The notes below the pieces were generated by a model, which saw only the letters and a list, made by a program, of their open reading frames with translations, had not been told where the DNA came from and searched no databases. A DNA stretch of 64,000 bases from Archilochus colubris (taxonomy: Eukaryota; Chordata; Aves; Apodiformes; Trochilidae). The stretch covers positions 133,826,792-133,890,791 of the forward strand of contig CM041084.1 in assembly GCA_023079485.1 (NCBI GenBank), written 5' to 3'. This document shows, piece by piece, positions 1 to 13,335 of this stretch. The stretch's first letter is position 1. Each line of letters opens with the position of its first letter. Position numbers and translations under genes: made by a program.

Positions 1-1866
1 CCCACACCAACACTCCAGTTCTGAGAGTGCTTAAAACCACATCCATTTCCATGCTACCTGCATCATCCCTTTATATAGCACTACTTTATAACCCAGCTTC
101 TACCTGATGATGCATATCACTCTTTTCACAATGCATTTTTACATAATACTACCTAAAGGCAGTACATAAGACTACATGCCTTATATCTTACAATACAGAT
201 GAGCCACAAATAGACTTACTTTTTTGTTTTGTTTTGCAGATGGTGTGAAAAATATTTCTTTCTCAGTTTGCTGATTCTCTCCTACTTTCAAGCCTGAAGC
301 CCACCTTTTTCTGAGTATGCAGTCATGTAAAACCTTTGGATGTTGTGTCCCCACTAATCCTTATGAAATGTTAAGGCATTTCTGCTCACAGAGTTGCAGA
401 AGGTAACATTTATCTCTACACCACTGTCTTCATTGTACAAGAAAAAGCATCCTCTTGGGGAGTGGGAAGAATATACTACTGAGTCTAACCAAAGGAAGCA
501 GCGGGCATGACTTCAAGCCAGTGAGTTGGCTTCAGTGGAATACCCAAATCTTTTGTCTCTTGTATTGGCCAAAGGGTGGTCTGCCCTCTCAGAAAGACCA
601 AAGCTGCCCAGGACATCTCCATGGACACCACACAGGGCAGTGGATGATGCTCCCAGTGAAGGTGGGAGGTGAGGAGAGGAGCTGCCATCCTATGTGGCTT
701 GCACCATGCTGGGCAGGGCCACCCCACAGCAGCCAGAGGAGTTCCAGTTACAGCAATCACTCACCAGTGACTCCTTCATCCCACACAATTGCAAATCTAG
801 TTGGAGGCATCATAACACACTTCAGTAAGTGGATATCTGATGGCAAAGAGCATGAAATACTTCTTGGTTTTTGGTTTTTGGGTTTGTTTGGTTTTTTTGC
901 TTTTTGCTTTTTTTTTTTTAAATCTTGAACTGCGTGAAATAGGAAGACTATTCCATGAATTCACAGCAAGGAATATACAAATTTAAAACTCAGTATGAAG
1001 CTTTAAAAAATCTTATTTTTTTCAGAAAACTAGTTTATAGATGTACCATTTAAAATGTAAATCTTAGGTAACACTGAATCCTGCTTGAAATTAATATTTG
1101 TAGGAAATTCTGTCTCAGATTACTACAAGAGTTTCATAGCTTCGATATATAGAATGACTAAAGAAAAGAGGAGAATTCAGTGAAAAATGACTGAATTTTG
1201 ACTGAGTTGTTTTTTCAGTTTTTCTTCTCAAAGGCTATCCATTAAAATACTTAAGGACATAAAGTGTTCTGGAAGATTGATTAGTTGTATGTTTGGTTAG
1301 AAAGAGAAAACACCATGAAATAACTTTCCTTTATTCCAGGTCATTGTAATGCTCCCTTTGCATGGTGACTTCAAGCACTGGTTTTGATTATCTGGAGGCA
1401 GAGTCAAAATTTCAGTTTTAGGATATCAGTTTCAGAGTGCTTGTTTTGGTTGCAGCTGATGTTACCAGCCTCCATGGCTCATCCCTATTTCTTGAAAGAA
1501 TTCCCTAGTGCTCCTCATTTGCCACCATGGCCACTTGCATGCTCTTCCCCCACAGCCAGTGATGAGCAGCTTGAGGCAGTGATCTCCCCAAGACAGCTGA
1601 AGTTAAACCCCAGTACATCACTTTGGCTTCTCTCTAGATCATCTGTTCTTGATAGAATTGTATTTTCTTATTCATGTGCAGCAACATGTAGAAACTTGCA
1701 AAGCTGCCTGGCTGTGCATGTTTGTTATGAGCAACTTGCACAGCTTTTGTACATGACATGTAAAAAGCTGTAAAAACCCTTTTTGTTCTAGTAAAAATCC
1801 ATGGTGAGATAAATAGGTAGCCTCACTTGCACTGTGAGGCTTTCCTATCCAGTTTTTCTCTGCATA
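1..1866. other. Intergenic, no gene seen
   Basis: AT-rich DNA with a T/G-rich low-complexity run at about 863-920. ORFs of up to 157 codons cross it, but they start at non-ATG codons and resemble no family I know. Confidence 0.6.
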
Positions 1867-2190
1867 TAGAATCATAGAGCAGTTTGGGTTGGAAGGGACC
1901 TTTAAAGGTCATCTAGTCCAAGCCCCTGCAATCAGGAGGGACTTTTTCATCTCGATCAGGTTGCTCAGAGACTTGACCCAGGTGCAAGACTGGCATTTGG
2001 CCTTGTTAAACCTCACGCAATTAACCTTGGCCCATTGGTCCAACCTGTCCAGGTCCTGCTGTAAGGCTTCCCTACCCTCCAGCAGATCGACACAGCCACC
2101 TAGTTTGGTGTCATCTGCAAATGAACTGAGGGTACACTCAATCCCCTCATCCATATCATTAATGAAGATATTAAAGTATTGTGACATATG
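1867..2190 (-). mobile_element. CR1 LINE fragment
   Basis: In minus orientation it runs from a reverse-transcriptase piece ([20 protein letters not shown], then DDTKLGG) to a CR1 3' end (ctttaaaggtcccttccaac, ctatgattctat). It is 5'-truncated and too decayed to be active. Confidence 0.9.
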
Positions 2191-4529
2191 GGACAAATAT
2201 AATGTGTTGTGACTATATCTTCACAGATGTTATTCATTAAATCCGTGCTAGTTTTATATGGATTCCTACAGATAACATTATGAGATTTTGCTAGATATCT
2301 TGCAAACGTGATTTTAGACCTATTTGTGTGTTTGCCCTTCTGTTTATACCAGCAATCAGCCTTTTTCATTGTACTTAGATATTGTAGATTAAATATGTGG
2401 AGTTTAATTGAAAAATGTGGAAAAAAAATTTAAAATAAACTAAAAAAATGTGTGTGATTTCAGTTTAATAATACAGGAAACTTTTTTGCTAGAAGTGAAA
2501 GTGACTGGAGGACAACTACAGATTGCAGTATTGTATTTGTCTTCACATGCTTATTTTATGGTTAACAAATTCCTTTGCAACATTTAGAACTATCTGATTA
2601 GTAGTAATGTTTGTATTTGTATATTTATTGCAATACACCTGTAAAAGGAATCCCCTTTTAATGCCTTTGATGTTAGAGATCGTGTTATGGCTTTTGAAGC
2701 TTCCCGTGTGAAATCCAAAGATGTTAGAATATTCCATGTGGGTACATTGTGAGAAGGGGTAGGTGTATTTAAAACACATTCTACTTCAAATTGCATCATC
2801 TCTTTGAAGTTAGAGTTAAAATCATATCAAAGCAGCTCCACTGTATTGTGAAGGGGGTTATGACATTCCTGTGGAAATGAATGGCACAAGTCAAATGGAA
2901 AAGCTCTCACTAGATTCCCTTAAAAAACAATCCAATATAACTGACCAAAGGACTGATCCTACTTCAGGAGCTGCTGATATAGCTCCCTACTAGAAACTGA
3001 ATGCTCAGCTCAGTCACTTGGCCTTTGGAAGCAGACAAGTACGTTTTGGTTGTTTTTTAAAAAACTATTCTAAAAAAACAACCAAACAAAAAACCCAAAC
3101 AACCCAGATCTGAACAGCATCACTGCAGGGAGAAAAAAATGTGTTTTATTCAGGACTGCACAAAGATAAACAGTACTTTCAACAATGCTGCATATGCTTA
3201 TTTATTTCTCCACTATTGTATGAATTCTATTGTGTACACTTGTTTTATTTGATACAAACTGCAGTGAAACTTCAGAATGACCTTTCAGTATTTTTTACTC
3301 TCTTTTTTAGACATAAATTTTTCTTTGCTGCTTTTTTCTTTTCAATAAGAGTTTATTTTCTCCTGATTCTTTCATTACTACTGGGATACAGTGATACAGC
3401 GAATACCGGTGAATTAGTCCATCTGAAGGGATTGAGACTCCAGAATGCCTTAATTTGGGAGCTGAATCCAGGAAATCTGAATTCACAAAAACTACTGAAG
3501 AGCAGCTGGTTTAGAGACATTTCTTTTTCAGTTACTCAGAGTAATTCTACCCTCATTTTGTCACTGCATGTGGTTTATAAATATGATTGTGAAATTGTTC
3601 AAAGAAATGTATTGCTGATAAATGAAGAATATTTTGTGTTCAAAGAAGCATTTTGCAATTTTTTTTATGGATGTCACTGTGGAGATTAATTTGTGATGGC
3701 TTTTTGTTGCTACTCTAATAAAATGTTGAGCAAGATAATTATACTGCAATTTCATTTTTTTAACAGCCACTTGAATGCATACCTGTTGCCTGCCTTGCTG
3801 TCCTTGGTAATGGACAGATTATGTTTATTTATTCTTTGCCATCTGTAGGGTAATGAATATCCAAAAAAAGCAGGCTTTTTTTCCTGAAGGAAGAGCAGTT
3901 TGGCAGTAGTCTAGTTACAGTGCTTAAAAGGAGGGATTCATGTGAATCCTTATCTCTGCTACAAGGATTATTGATGCATTTTGATTTGGACAGCACTAAC
4001 AATCAAACAAAAAAAATAAATCTTGGAATTAGGGCAGAGACCAGAATCACTTTGTTCTTTGGTCTCTACAGTTAATTCCCCTACTCAAAGGGTACTCCTT
4101 TGATTTTTGCATGATGTCAGCTGCTTACTCTTGGATCTAGCCTCAACGGGACCAGTGGAAGTACTTGGTATGCTCTGATTTTCCTACAGGTGATGTACAG
4201 GAAACCCACTCTCCTGGGGAGCAGGCTATACACAAAGGCTGAATTCCCTAGAGGCCAGACTGAAGACAAATGCATGTCTCTTTTCTTGGATAAATGCTCT
4301 GCCACTAGTAAAGGCAGAGAGTTTATTCTCCTGTCAGACCTTGCTGAATTTTGTGAATCTCAGGTAACAGGTTTCTTAATCTTTTCACTTGGTACCCAGC
4401 TCAAGTTGTCTGCATGGGGGTGAACTACCTGGTAGTACATGATGGAAGTTGATCTGCTGGAGAGCAGCTCTGCAGATGTATGGCACTATGGATCTATGGA
4501 TCATGGTAAGCAGTAATTAAAGGGAGCTT
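2191..4529. other. Intergenic, no gene seen
   Basis: AT-rich. It contains the hairpin at 3045 and a 182-codon open stretch without any ATG (3141-3689). Nothing else was recognised. Confidence 0.55.
3045..3086. repeat. Inverted repeat, 14-bp perfect arms
   Basis: The arm at 3045-3058 (tttggttgtttttt) is the exact reverse complement of 3073-3086, with a 14-nt spacer. Not near any gene. Confidence 0.85.
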
Positions 4530-4857
4530 ATAAGAAAGATGAGGACAAACATTTTAGCAGGGTCTGTTGGGGTAGGACAAGGGTAATGGTTTTAAAGTAG
4601 ATATAGTTTTAGACTAGATATAAAGAAGAAATTTTTTACAATGAGGGTGGTAATGCAAGGGAACAGATTGCCAGGATAAGTGGTAGATGCCCAATCCCTG
4701 AAAAGGGATTATTCAAAATCCCTTGAATAAGGTCAGGCTGGACAGGGCTCTGAGCAACCTGATCTGGTTGAAGATGTCCCTGCCTGCTGCAGGGTGTTTG
4801 GACTGGGTGGCCTTTAAAGGTCTCTCCCAAACCAAACTGTTCTCTGATTCTAAGAGT
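4530..4857 (+). mobile_element. CR1 LINE 3' fragment
   Basis: Non-coding CR1 3' region on the plus strand, with ggctggacagggctctgagc, gatgtccctgcctgctgcag and the terminal ggtctctcccaaaccaaact. It is 5'-truncated, as usual for CR1. Confidence 0.85.
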
Positions 4858-7800
4858 TTGGGAAAATTCTTCTTTGAAGTGTAATGAAGGTGAGACAAGC
4901 AATGTTTGATTTATACCCTATTTAAAAGCTTATTCTGTTAACTAGCTACATTGAAAAGTTTAACCTGTTTTGATTGGCATGATGTGAAATCATATGTGAA
5001 ATCATCTTTCTTCATTAGAGGAAGACAATTTCTTGATAAGCATCAAGCAAAGTTAGTGGTTAATAATTCAGAGCTAAACTAAATTGGATTAAATCTGAAA
5101 CTGCAATAAGCAGCCCAATCAGTAGCTAATTTCTGTTGTACTGAACTAGGACATCAAAGCACTGGAAAAATATACCCATTTTGAAATTCTTTTTTTTTTT
5201 CTTGCATAATTTTACATATCATAAGTTCACAAAATAATTAAATCTGTGGGCCTTTGGATGCAATTCCACTGTGGACTTTGATTCAGCAGAGCCACCAATA
5301 GAAGATTCAAACTAACTTGGCCATCATGGTCTTCACCAGAAAGCTGCACAGACACTCAAGCACACCCTGGCCTCAGATGTGGGTGCTGGGCTGCCACTGA
5401 GGAGCAAGTGCTCAGCAGTGTGGGGTGCTGGCACCAGCCTCAGAAATTATAAAGGGTCAGTGAGTTATTCAGGATATAAGATGCATGTTTAGAAATGGAA
5501 TAGAAAAAAGATGGCTCTGTTCTGTGGAAGCCTCTTCAAAAATGTGGACTGTATAATGTCAATATCAAAGTTTTACATGTAGTATGGAACCCATCCTGTT
5601 CATGAAAAACAAAAATTAAAAGAGCAAGCATCACTGTGAGAGGATAAAATTGACATGTGGAAGAGGCAGTTGGTGATGTCTCTGCTGTAATGAGAATGAG
5701 TCAGGCTGATTTTTTAGTGGTCATGTCTTGTAACAAGTTGCACATCAAAGAAACTTCAAAAGCTGCCACTGTTACACTAGAATAGGATGTGACAGATGCT
5801 TTAAAGAGACTGCTGTGGCTGATGTACTAGAAAACATGAGAGCATGGAGTGAGATCAGATGGTAAGAATATATTTTTCTAAATTACAAACTCTATTTTAA
5901 TTTAAATGACATTTTGGAGTGTTAGACTGAAGTTCAATAGGCAACTTCTTATTTTGACTTCTTAAATGAAATATTCTGGTGTTAAGGAAAACAGTTCTGC
6001 AGGTGATAATTGCATTTAGTGAACAGTAGTGAATTAAACAGCAGCTCAGCACAGGCATCATTCTGCCACTTCTGACGCTGTTTCAGTGTTGCAAGGTCTC
6101 TGGAGCACACCCAGCCCTGACAGAGCCCAACTCTGTCAGACAAAGGGCAGGAGTGAGCCTGCCCTGGCAACTGTCCCAGCGAGCACTTCAGGTGCTGCAA
6201 CCTTCTTTGCAAGGGTAAGACAATTTATATGGTATAAACACGGACCATGTGTGCTCAGTGACCTCTGTGCCTCAAAAGCTTTGCAGAACACCATTGGCTA
6301 ATGGATTAGAACTTTCTTTTTAATCAAGAAAGTATATGTAAACATTCTTATTTCCCCTCCCCTTTGCACCCCATAAGTCGAGCTCCCAGTTCCAGTTGCT
6401 GACTCCAGCACAAAAATCTTCCCACTGCCATCTTGTTTCCTGCCAAGGAAACCAAAGCACAGCTCCATCCTGACCATGCACATCCGTTCTTGAGACCATG
6501 GCCTCTGCCTGAGCCCCCTCTCTCTACAGGGAGGCATCGCCACGACCTGCACAGAGGCAGTGCCTTTGCAGAGAACACATCTTCCCTTCCTCTCACTCCA
6601 CCATGCCAGATGCCACGACTGTGCTGCAGTGTACCTGGATACAAGAGGAGTTGTGATGCTTCCAGAAGTGTTAGCACCACTTGTCAGATGCCTATACCAA
6701 ACAATATATAAACTCCATTTCTAATAAAACGTGAGACAATCTGGATAAGGGGGTTATTTTCTGCTTTTTCCCCAGTAATAAGACACTGTAGACTTTTCAA
6801 GCCTGATGGAATCTTAGTCCCAAACACTAATCTCAGGACAGCTATCACAGTAAGAGAAGACACTGGGATGAATTCTCTCTTCCCACTTAACGAGAGCTGT
6901 CAGATGTCAGATATTTCTGATTATGGTTTCAGAAAAAAAAATTTTAAAAAATCTGACAGTATTTCAGAAATCTAGTCTCTAAAAGTGTGTCAAAACAGTA
7001 AATCTACAGGAATGTACTTTTTCACAGTGGGGAACAAAAGACTGCATTGAAAAATATCTCAAACGGGAAATAAATTATTTTTATTCCTTCTGTTTCAGTA
7101 CTCAAAAGACACTCTGTAAAGCAACATCCCTCAGTAACCCCAAGAAAATGGACTTGATATGCAGGAAAACTGCAGCTAAATGTAGATTTATAATGTATAT
7201 CTTGTAGGGCTGACCACTAAAACCAACAAATATTATTACCAGTGGGTTTAATCTGTATACACTGACATCCGAAAGAGAGCTCTAAGCAGGGATTCAGTCA
7301 GCAGATTTCTGAATGAAGATGTTTTTTCTTTAATCTGTTGCTAAAACGATTATTTTTTTCTTTACTATTTTTTCCTCTCAAAGGATGCTATCTAATGTAT
7401 CCTTTCCCTTTCCCTTTGTTCTAGGCCATTTATTATACCTTGACTGTGCTGTTCGAGCTTCAAATCCCATTTGACAGTTTGGGGCTGGAAGAGAGTTGGA
7501 GTTTGTATTCTGACTTCAGCTGGTTTCCTCAGTTCACTAAGATAGTCTCAGTTCTCTCAGTCTCACTAAGAGTGAGACTCTTGTGTATGTGGAAACTAAT
7601 ACAAGCTCCACAAGCTCCCACAATGATGCTCTCCAGAATATCATTCCTTTCTGAAGGTGCTGTTTTTAGAGACTGACTCTGTACAAGACTTACACTTGAC
7701 AGGTTCATGTCTCTGGTAAATCATACAAATCATTTTCATGAAAGATATTGCTTTCTTGATTTTGGCATCAGTATTTTCCCCAGGTAGCAAGTCTATGAAA

Positions 7801-10364
7801 GAGAAAGAAGTATTTTTGGGAAAAGGGGAGAATTTTCTCACTAATTAGGTTAAAAACCACTGTAAAGGTTGAAGTTCTGTGCTCCTGTATCCTCTTCTAC
7901 AGCATAAATAAGGGATTTAAAACCTAATTTTTATGACTTGGAGAGATAATATCACATTAATCAGTCCCTGCCAGCATGACTAGGAGCTGTAGTAATCTAA
8001 TCCATCATCTCTATAATCTTCTGAGTACCATTTCTCAGTCTCTCATTTTATGAAATAATTGAACATAATTGAAATGAATTGAAATTAATTGAAAATCAGA
8101 AGCATGTTTTACTGATTAAGAATGGAAGGGCAAGGGAAAAACACCTTCTGCTTCTACATCTGTTACCATCAATTCCATCAATAAATAGATCAAAAACAGG
8201 TTTGAGATCTTATGAGTTTCAGCACTTGGTTGAAAATACAGCAGTAATTGCTTGTGCACAGAACAATTATTTCTACAGTTGATTCAGCTGGTGGTAGAAA
8301 TTAAATAAAGGAGTAAAAGTTTTGTGTGGTATAGTATTTGGTTTTTAGGATAAATGCAAAGAGCTGGATCACAAAGGAAACAAGATTGTACTACATTATG
8401 TCTCCTTTAATAATGTCACATGAAATCAGAGGATAATGCTTATTAAATACATTTTAACCTAATTTTTATATTGAGTGCATGGTTCAGAACTTGCAAACTT
8501 GCCCTGAGGAAAGAAGAGTCTATGGACCAAGCTCCCCAGGGTGTTATAGGTACCAGATTCAGTGTACCACTTCCAGCTCCCTTTCCCTCTCTGCATCTTC
8601 CACTGTTTATTTAATAGCTCAGCATGAGGACTGGTCAAGAAGCATCCTCAATTATACATAGGCTGTTGCAGGCTATTTTGCAGCAGATAAGTACCAAATG
8701 CACTCTGAGCAAAAACACCTGGATAGTTCAGACATTTCTTTCTTAAAGTAACCCCTTTTTAGTATCTCAAAAAAGTAAAACATCAAAATAAACTGAAAAT
8801 TTAGTGTTGTTATTACCATCTGCAATGCCAGATCCTGTACTTGCCCTCAAGTGCAGGACAGTGGTGAATTCATCCAGGCAATCAAATGGATGCTGCTGGG
8901 GAGTGAGCCCTGGACCTGGTAGTAAATGGTTGTAGGCTCAGAACCTAAAAGTGTTACTCACTACTAGAAAATAAATTAAAGGAAGGATTACGTAAGTGGG
9001 GGAAGCCATCAAGTACCCAAAGTAGTTCTCTGCTTTGTTATAATACTGAGGAAGGGCTACTGTATGCTTCATGCTACATGTTGTATGCTGATTACACCTT
9101 GGTCACAGTGAGAAAAAGATGCTTTCTTTCAGATGTGATTCTCTGTGGCAGTTTCAAAGCTCACTGAAAGCTGTCATGGGTAAAGATCTGTGTGATAGCT
9201 CAATCCTGCGCATTGCTAAGTATTTTGCTTTTAAATACAATGAAAAACAAAGATGCTGAATATAAAGAACATGTCAGTCACTGGAAACAGTCATGTCCTG
9301 CTACTACAAGCCTTGAGGAGGCAAAAAACATGTAAAAAGTCATACATATTATGCATGAAATGCATTCAGTTCATCCTTCTTTTCTATCCCCCACTTTTCT
9401 CAGATGTGGTGATTTACAGTCACGTACAGGTGCTGAGCTGGTACCAGTACATGGAGCTGTGCAGCAGAGACTGTGCCATGTGGCTATGAGGATTGTCTTT
9501 CAGCAAGGAGGCTCTCAGAGAACCTATGCTACTAAAGATGACACAGCCAAACGCTGTGGACTTTACTTCTTCTGATGGAGACTCAGATTGGTCACATTTT
9601 GTGACCAGTCTGCATGTTTCTGTTGGACAAGGGGCAAAGCATGTGGAGAGGCACAGTTTTCCCTGCTGTATCCCAGGATGGAGAAGTTGAGAGGCTCAAG
9701 CAGGCCCAACAGAACTTCATGAAGAAGTACTGACTTCTGGAAACTGCAAGGGATTTCTGCAATTTAATCAATTTAAAATTAGAGGAGATGAAAACTGTCA
9801 ACTACATCAGAAGCTTCCAAGTGGGTAGAGGAATATACACTGTTGGTAACAGAGCTAACAAGGAGTCCCAAATATCTCAATTTCACTCTGACACACATGG
9901 CTCAATACAGGGAATTAAAAAGGCTTGACTTTTCTAGTTTTTAGAAATACAACCTTTAATCATAAAGTCATCAGTGTTTATCTGATTTTTCAGACAGAAA
10001 GAACCATCAGCTTCAAAGTGCAAACACCCACCCTTCTTTTCACTCTGTGAATATTAAGATGCCAATGATTAAGGTGCCAACTGTTAAATGTCAGCCTTGT
10101 CAATCAATGTGATAATCCTCTAAGTACAAAAGAAAAAAGAGGAAATATTTTATTATGGAGAGCCAAACTATCCACTTGAAATGAGTGACAGTTCACTTTC
10201 CTGAGTTACTAATAATGTTTAGTCTTGATGAAGGGGATTTGGATTGATTTTGTTTCTTCGTAAATCAGATCAGCTTTCAGAAGCTGAGAAGATGCTGGGT
10301 TTGATAACTGCAGCTAGCACTGACTTGAGAGCAAAATAAGTTTTGGTGGCTAAGGAATTTGCTG
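4858..10364. other. Intergenic, no gene seen
   Basis: Mixed AT-rich sequence with short moderately GC stretches (about 5300-5450, 6080-6200, 6430-6620). Short ORFs only, none recognisable. An imperfect aattgaaat tandem lies at about 8055-8095. Confidence 0.6.
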
Positions 10365-10720
10365 GCTTCTTGCACTCAAAGTATTGTGGTCAATGGCTTG
10401 ATGTCCAACTGGAGACCAGTGACAAGTGACATTCCTCCAGGGCCAGTAGTAGGACTGGTGCTGTTTAGCATCTTTGTTGCCAACATTGACAGTAGAATTG
10501 AGAGCACTCTCAGCAAGTCTGCTGATGACACCAAGCTGTGTGGTGCAGCTGAGGCAGCAGAGGCCACCCAGAGGGACCTTGACAGTCTTGAGAGGTGAGT
10601 CCCTGCCAGCCTCATGAAGTTCAACAAGGCCAAATGCAAGCCCTGGGTCAGGGCAATCCCAAGGACAAATACTGGCTGGGCAGAGAGTGGATTGAGAGCA
10701 GTCCTGAGGAAAGGACTTAA
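10365..10720 (+). mobile_element. CR1 LINE reverse-transcriptase fragment
   Basis: The plus strand encodes NGLMSNWRPVTSDIPPGPVV, then SIFVANIDSRIESTLSKSAD and DTKLCGA, typical of the CR1 RT domain with its FADDTKL-like motif (here SADDTKL). Frame is lost near 10600. CR1-like sequence ends at an A-run (10723-10742), and the CR1 3' end is missing. Confidence 0.9.
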
Positions 10721-12591
10721 TGTGAAAAAAAAAAAAAAAAAAGCAAAAGCAGTTAATGTACTCTCTTGAGACTTGATCCAACTTCTTGGGTTTTGGTACA
10801 AAGGCCAGATTTTCCATGCATTTCTGTGGCTGGAAGTGAAAGTACTGCCTGAATTTCTTATCACTTCTCTTCATATCTGTTCAGAAACTCTGCTATGATT
10901 TCAAGGTCAGTGAAGCAAGGGTACAGATGAGAAGTTGTTCGCTTGTAATTTAGCTTAGCTGAAGACAACATTGCAGAAGACTGCCATACTTCTTTCTAGA
11001 TGCAGACAACTCTCCATAGGAAGCAAGGAACGATAGTACTATAAAAAACATTAAATAATTTGAAGAAATGGGTCAATCAAAGGCAAATTTTTATATTTAA
11101 TAGATGAAACTACCCTACTTGTAACAGTCGTTAGACAAGCATAGATAGACAAGCAAAACAACCATTTTCTTAATGAACTGTTCCAGGTACTATTCTGACA
11201 ATTAATGTCAAGAGGCACAAGATTTCATCCCCTATGTTTAGCTGTTTAATTTTTCATCACAATTTTGTATTTTGTATTTGTATATTTATTTATACTTAAT
11301 CCTTTTTTTTTTGTCATAGATTAGAATGCTTTGTAACCATACAATAATATGGTGTTTAATTCAATATAATAGTAACCTGCAACATCCTGAATTTGTGATC
11401 CCCTTAGTATTCTCTTCTTACATGAAAGTGCAGGTTTAAAAAAAAAAAAAAAAGACTCAACTGAATTCCCTGAAGAAGAGGCTATGTTGTATTTTTCTAT
11501 AGGTAGAAGAGAAGGGTATCACAGAAATGTGACCACTACAAAGTAGGGAAGATACCTGCCCCATTTATAGTGTTTGTAAAGGAAATGCAAGGTGACGTGA
11601 GGGATCCCAAACTGCCCCTGAGCAGACATGGAGCTCAAGAGATCAGATCCCAGATCCTTCTAGAGAAAGATTCAATAGTCAGGGCCAAACCTGTATTTGA
11701 AACAAAAATCTCTAACTAAATCTGAAATTTTGAAGATCCTTAATGGAGACAGGTCTCAGCAGCACTGAATGCCAACTAGAAATTCTGGTGTCATCTCTAC
11801 AACTTTTAGAATCATGGTGAGGTTGCCCAGTCTCAACCCAGTCTCAACAGATTAAAAACTATATCAAAAACCAGCGTAGTTTTCTCTGCAACAGAGCTAA
11901 TATGACATGGCATCAAATGTGTTAGAGCATGTCAAGTTTCTCAAGAAGAGAAAGTAAGCCTTCTTCTCTGATATTTTCAGATCAAAGTTTTGCCTTAATT
12001 TTACTGCAAATACAATCTTTTTGTAGTAGAACTAGAAACTCTTCCTAACTGGATGAATAATCAAGGCTGCAAAATGCTTATGCCTGGGTGTCTAAGCAGA
12101 GCTGCAGACTCTCTGGTTGCTTAGAGCTAGACATGCTTTTATGTTCAGCTAAATAATTAAAATTCAATGTTTTCTTGTGGAAAATGAGATACTAATTTGC
12201 AAAACGTTTAAGTAGTAGCAGCTTGAAGACTCTAACGAGATAAAGAGGGAGAACTACGGGTCCTGTGAGTGGCTTTGAATTAGGACCGGTTTTCTCCCAT
12301 CAGAAGTAAACAAACTTGGGGGAAGATGTCTCTTAAATTCTGCTCCTCAGAGATTCCATCCATTTCATCCAAGAAAGATTAAAAATAAATCCATACAATC
12401 AGACACATCTGCTTCTGTCAGAGTAAATAGCAGAGTAATTAAGGACTTGATAATTTTAATCATCAATGCCTGGCACTTATGGAGTGCTTTTCAATTCTCA
12501 GTCTTTTGCAAGACTAATTTATCATCACTGGGAGGCAGGTATTTTTTTTTGTTTGCTTTACAAGAGGCTTCCACTCACAGTCTGAGCATGT
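10721..12591. other. Intergenic, no gene seen
   Basis: AT-rich, with A-runs at 10723-10742 and about 11438-11453. No coding signal. Confidence 0.6.
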
Positions 12592-13335
12592 GTTACGGTC
12601 CGAGGTAACATTAAAATTTATTTTTGTTTTGGATTCGTGAAACAAAGTGAACCATAGAAGGGCCGGTTGCAAGCAGACTTTTATTTCACAGTTGGCACAG
12701 GCAAAACTGTAGAGCCATGGAAAAAAAAAAAAAAGGGAGGGGGGGAGAGAGGAAAAGAGGATATAAAAAAGAGAAAGAAAAGTGGAGGAAAAAAAAGGGT
12801 AAGAAAGTGGGAAGAAAGAATGAGAGAGAGAGAGAGAGTCACCACCAGGGGTCCAGCTTCCCAGCAAGTTTCTTCAAGCTGGCACTGATCCTGGACAGGG
12901 TCTGATGCAAAATGGCAGTGGGTCAAGAGATGACAAAACAGCCATAGCATGGACAGCCAAATATACTCCTGAGTGCCTGCTGTTCCAGAGGGGCAACTGT
13001 CAGTCAGCTGCCACAGCAGCCAGGGTCATTGGCATCAGAACCATTGCAGACAGGCTGCCCGGAGGGGGGGCTTCCAGCACACAGCTCATCTCTTTCCAGG
13101 CACCACTCCCCACTCTGTTCCAGCCCCCTCAGCCAGGTACATCAGCATCAGTACAATCAAGGTGGCTTCCTCCACCCTGGCCAGGGTAATCGTGCCTGGA
13201 GGGACGTTCCAGCATTGCAGGCTGGTTCTTAGAAAAGGGCAGCAGTCTCCACCCAGCCATTAGTTCTTAGTTCTTTTCTCTTTCTGGGTGTCACCCCCTG
13301 CTCAGCTCTGGCCAGGCCAGGTCCTCCACCATAGC
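12592..13335 (-). mobile_element. Possible degenerate retroviral LTR region
   Basis: Minus-strand AATAAA at 12685-12680 followed by AGTCTGCTTGCAACC resembles an LTR R-region. The putative outer end at 12592 reads TGTTAC...GTAACA. Sequence from 12850 to 13335 is GC-richer than its surroundings. A purine-rich A/G tract (12721-12838) interrupts it. No target duplication or partner LTR was established, so this is tentative. Confidence 0.3.
12721..12838 (+). repeat. Polypurine A/G tract
   Basis: About 118 bp made almost only of A and G, beginning with an A-run and ending in (GA)n. ORFs read across it are low-complexity artefacts. Confidence 0.85.

Noticed and set aside
455..928. 157-codon plus-strand frame
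   Set aside because: It starts at GTG, ends in a low-complexity T/G run and has no recognisable similarity.
3141..3689. 182-codon open stretch on the plus strand, the longest outside repeats and the CpG island
   Set aside because: It opens at GTG and contains no ATG. Its composition is that of AT-rich noncoding DNA (Phe/Leu-rich) and the product resembles no family I know.
10350..10874. Minus-strand frames of 162 and 174 codons
   Set aside because: They are antisense to the CR1 reverse-transcriptase fragment, and an A-run supplies their poly-Phe segment.
12514..12950. Ser/Phe- and Lys/Glu-rich frames on both strands
   Set aside because: They are generated by the polypurine tract at 12721-12838.
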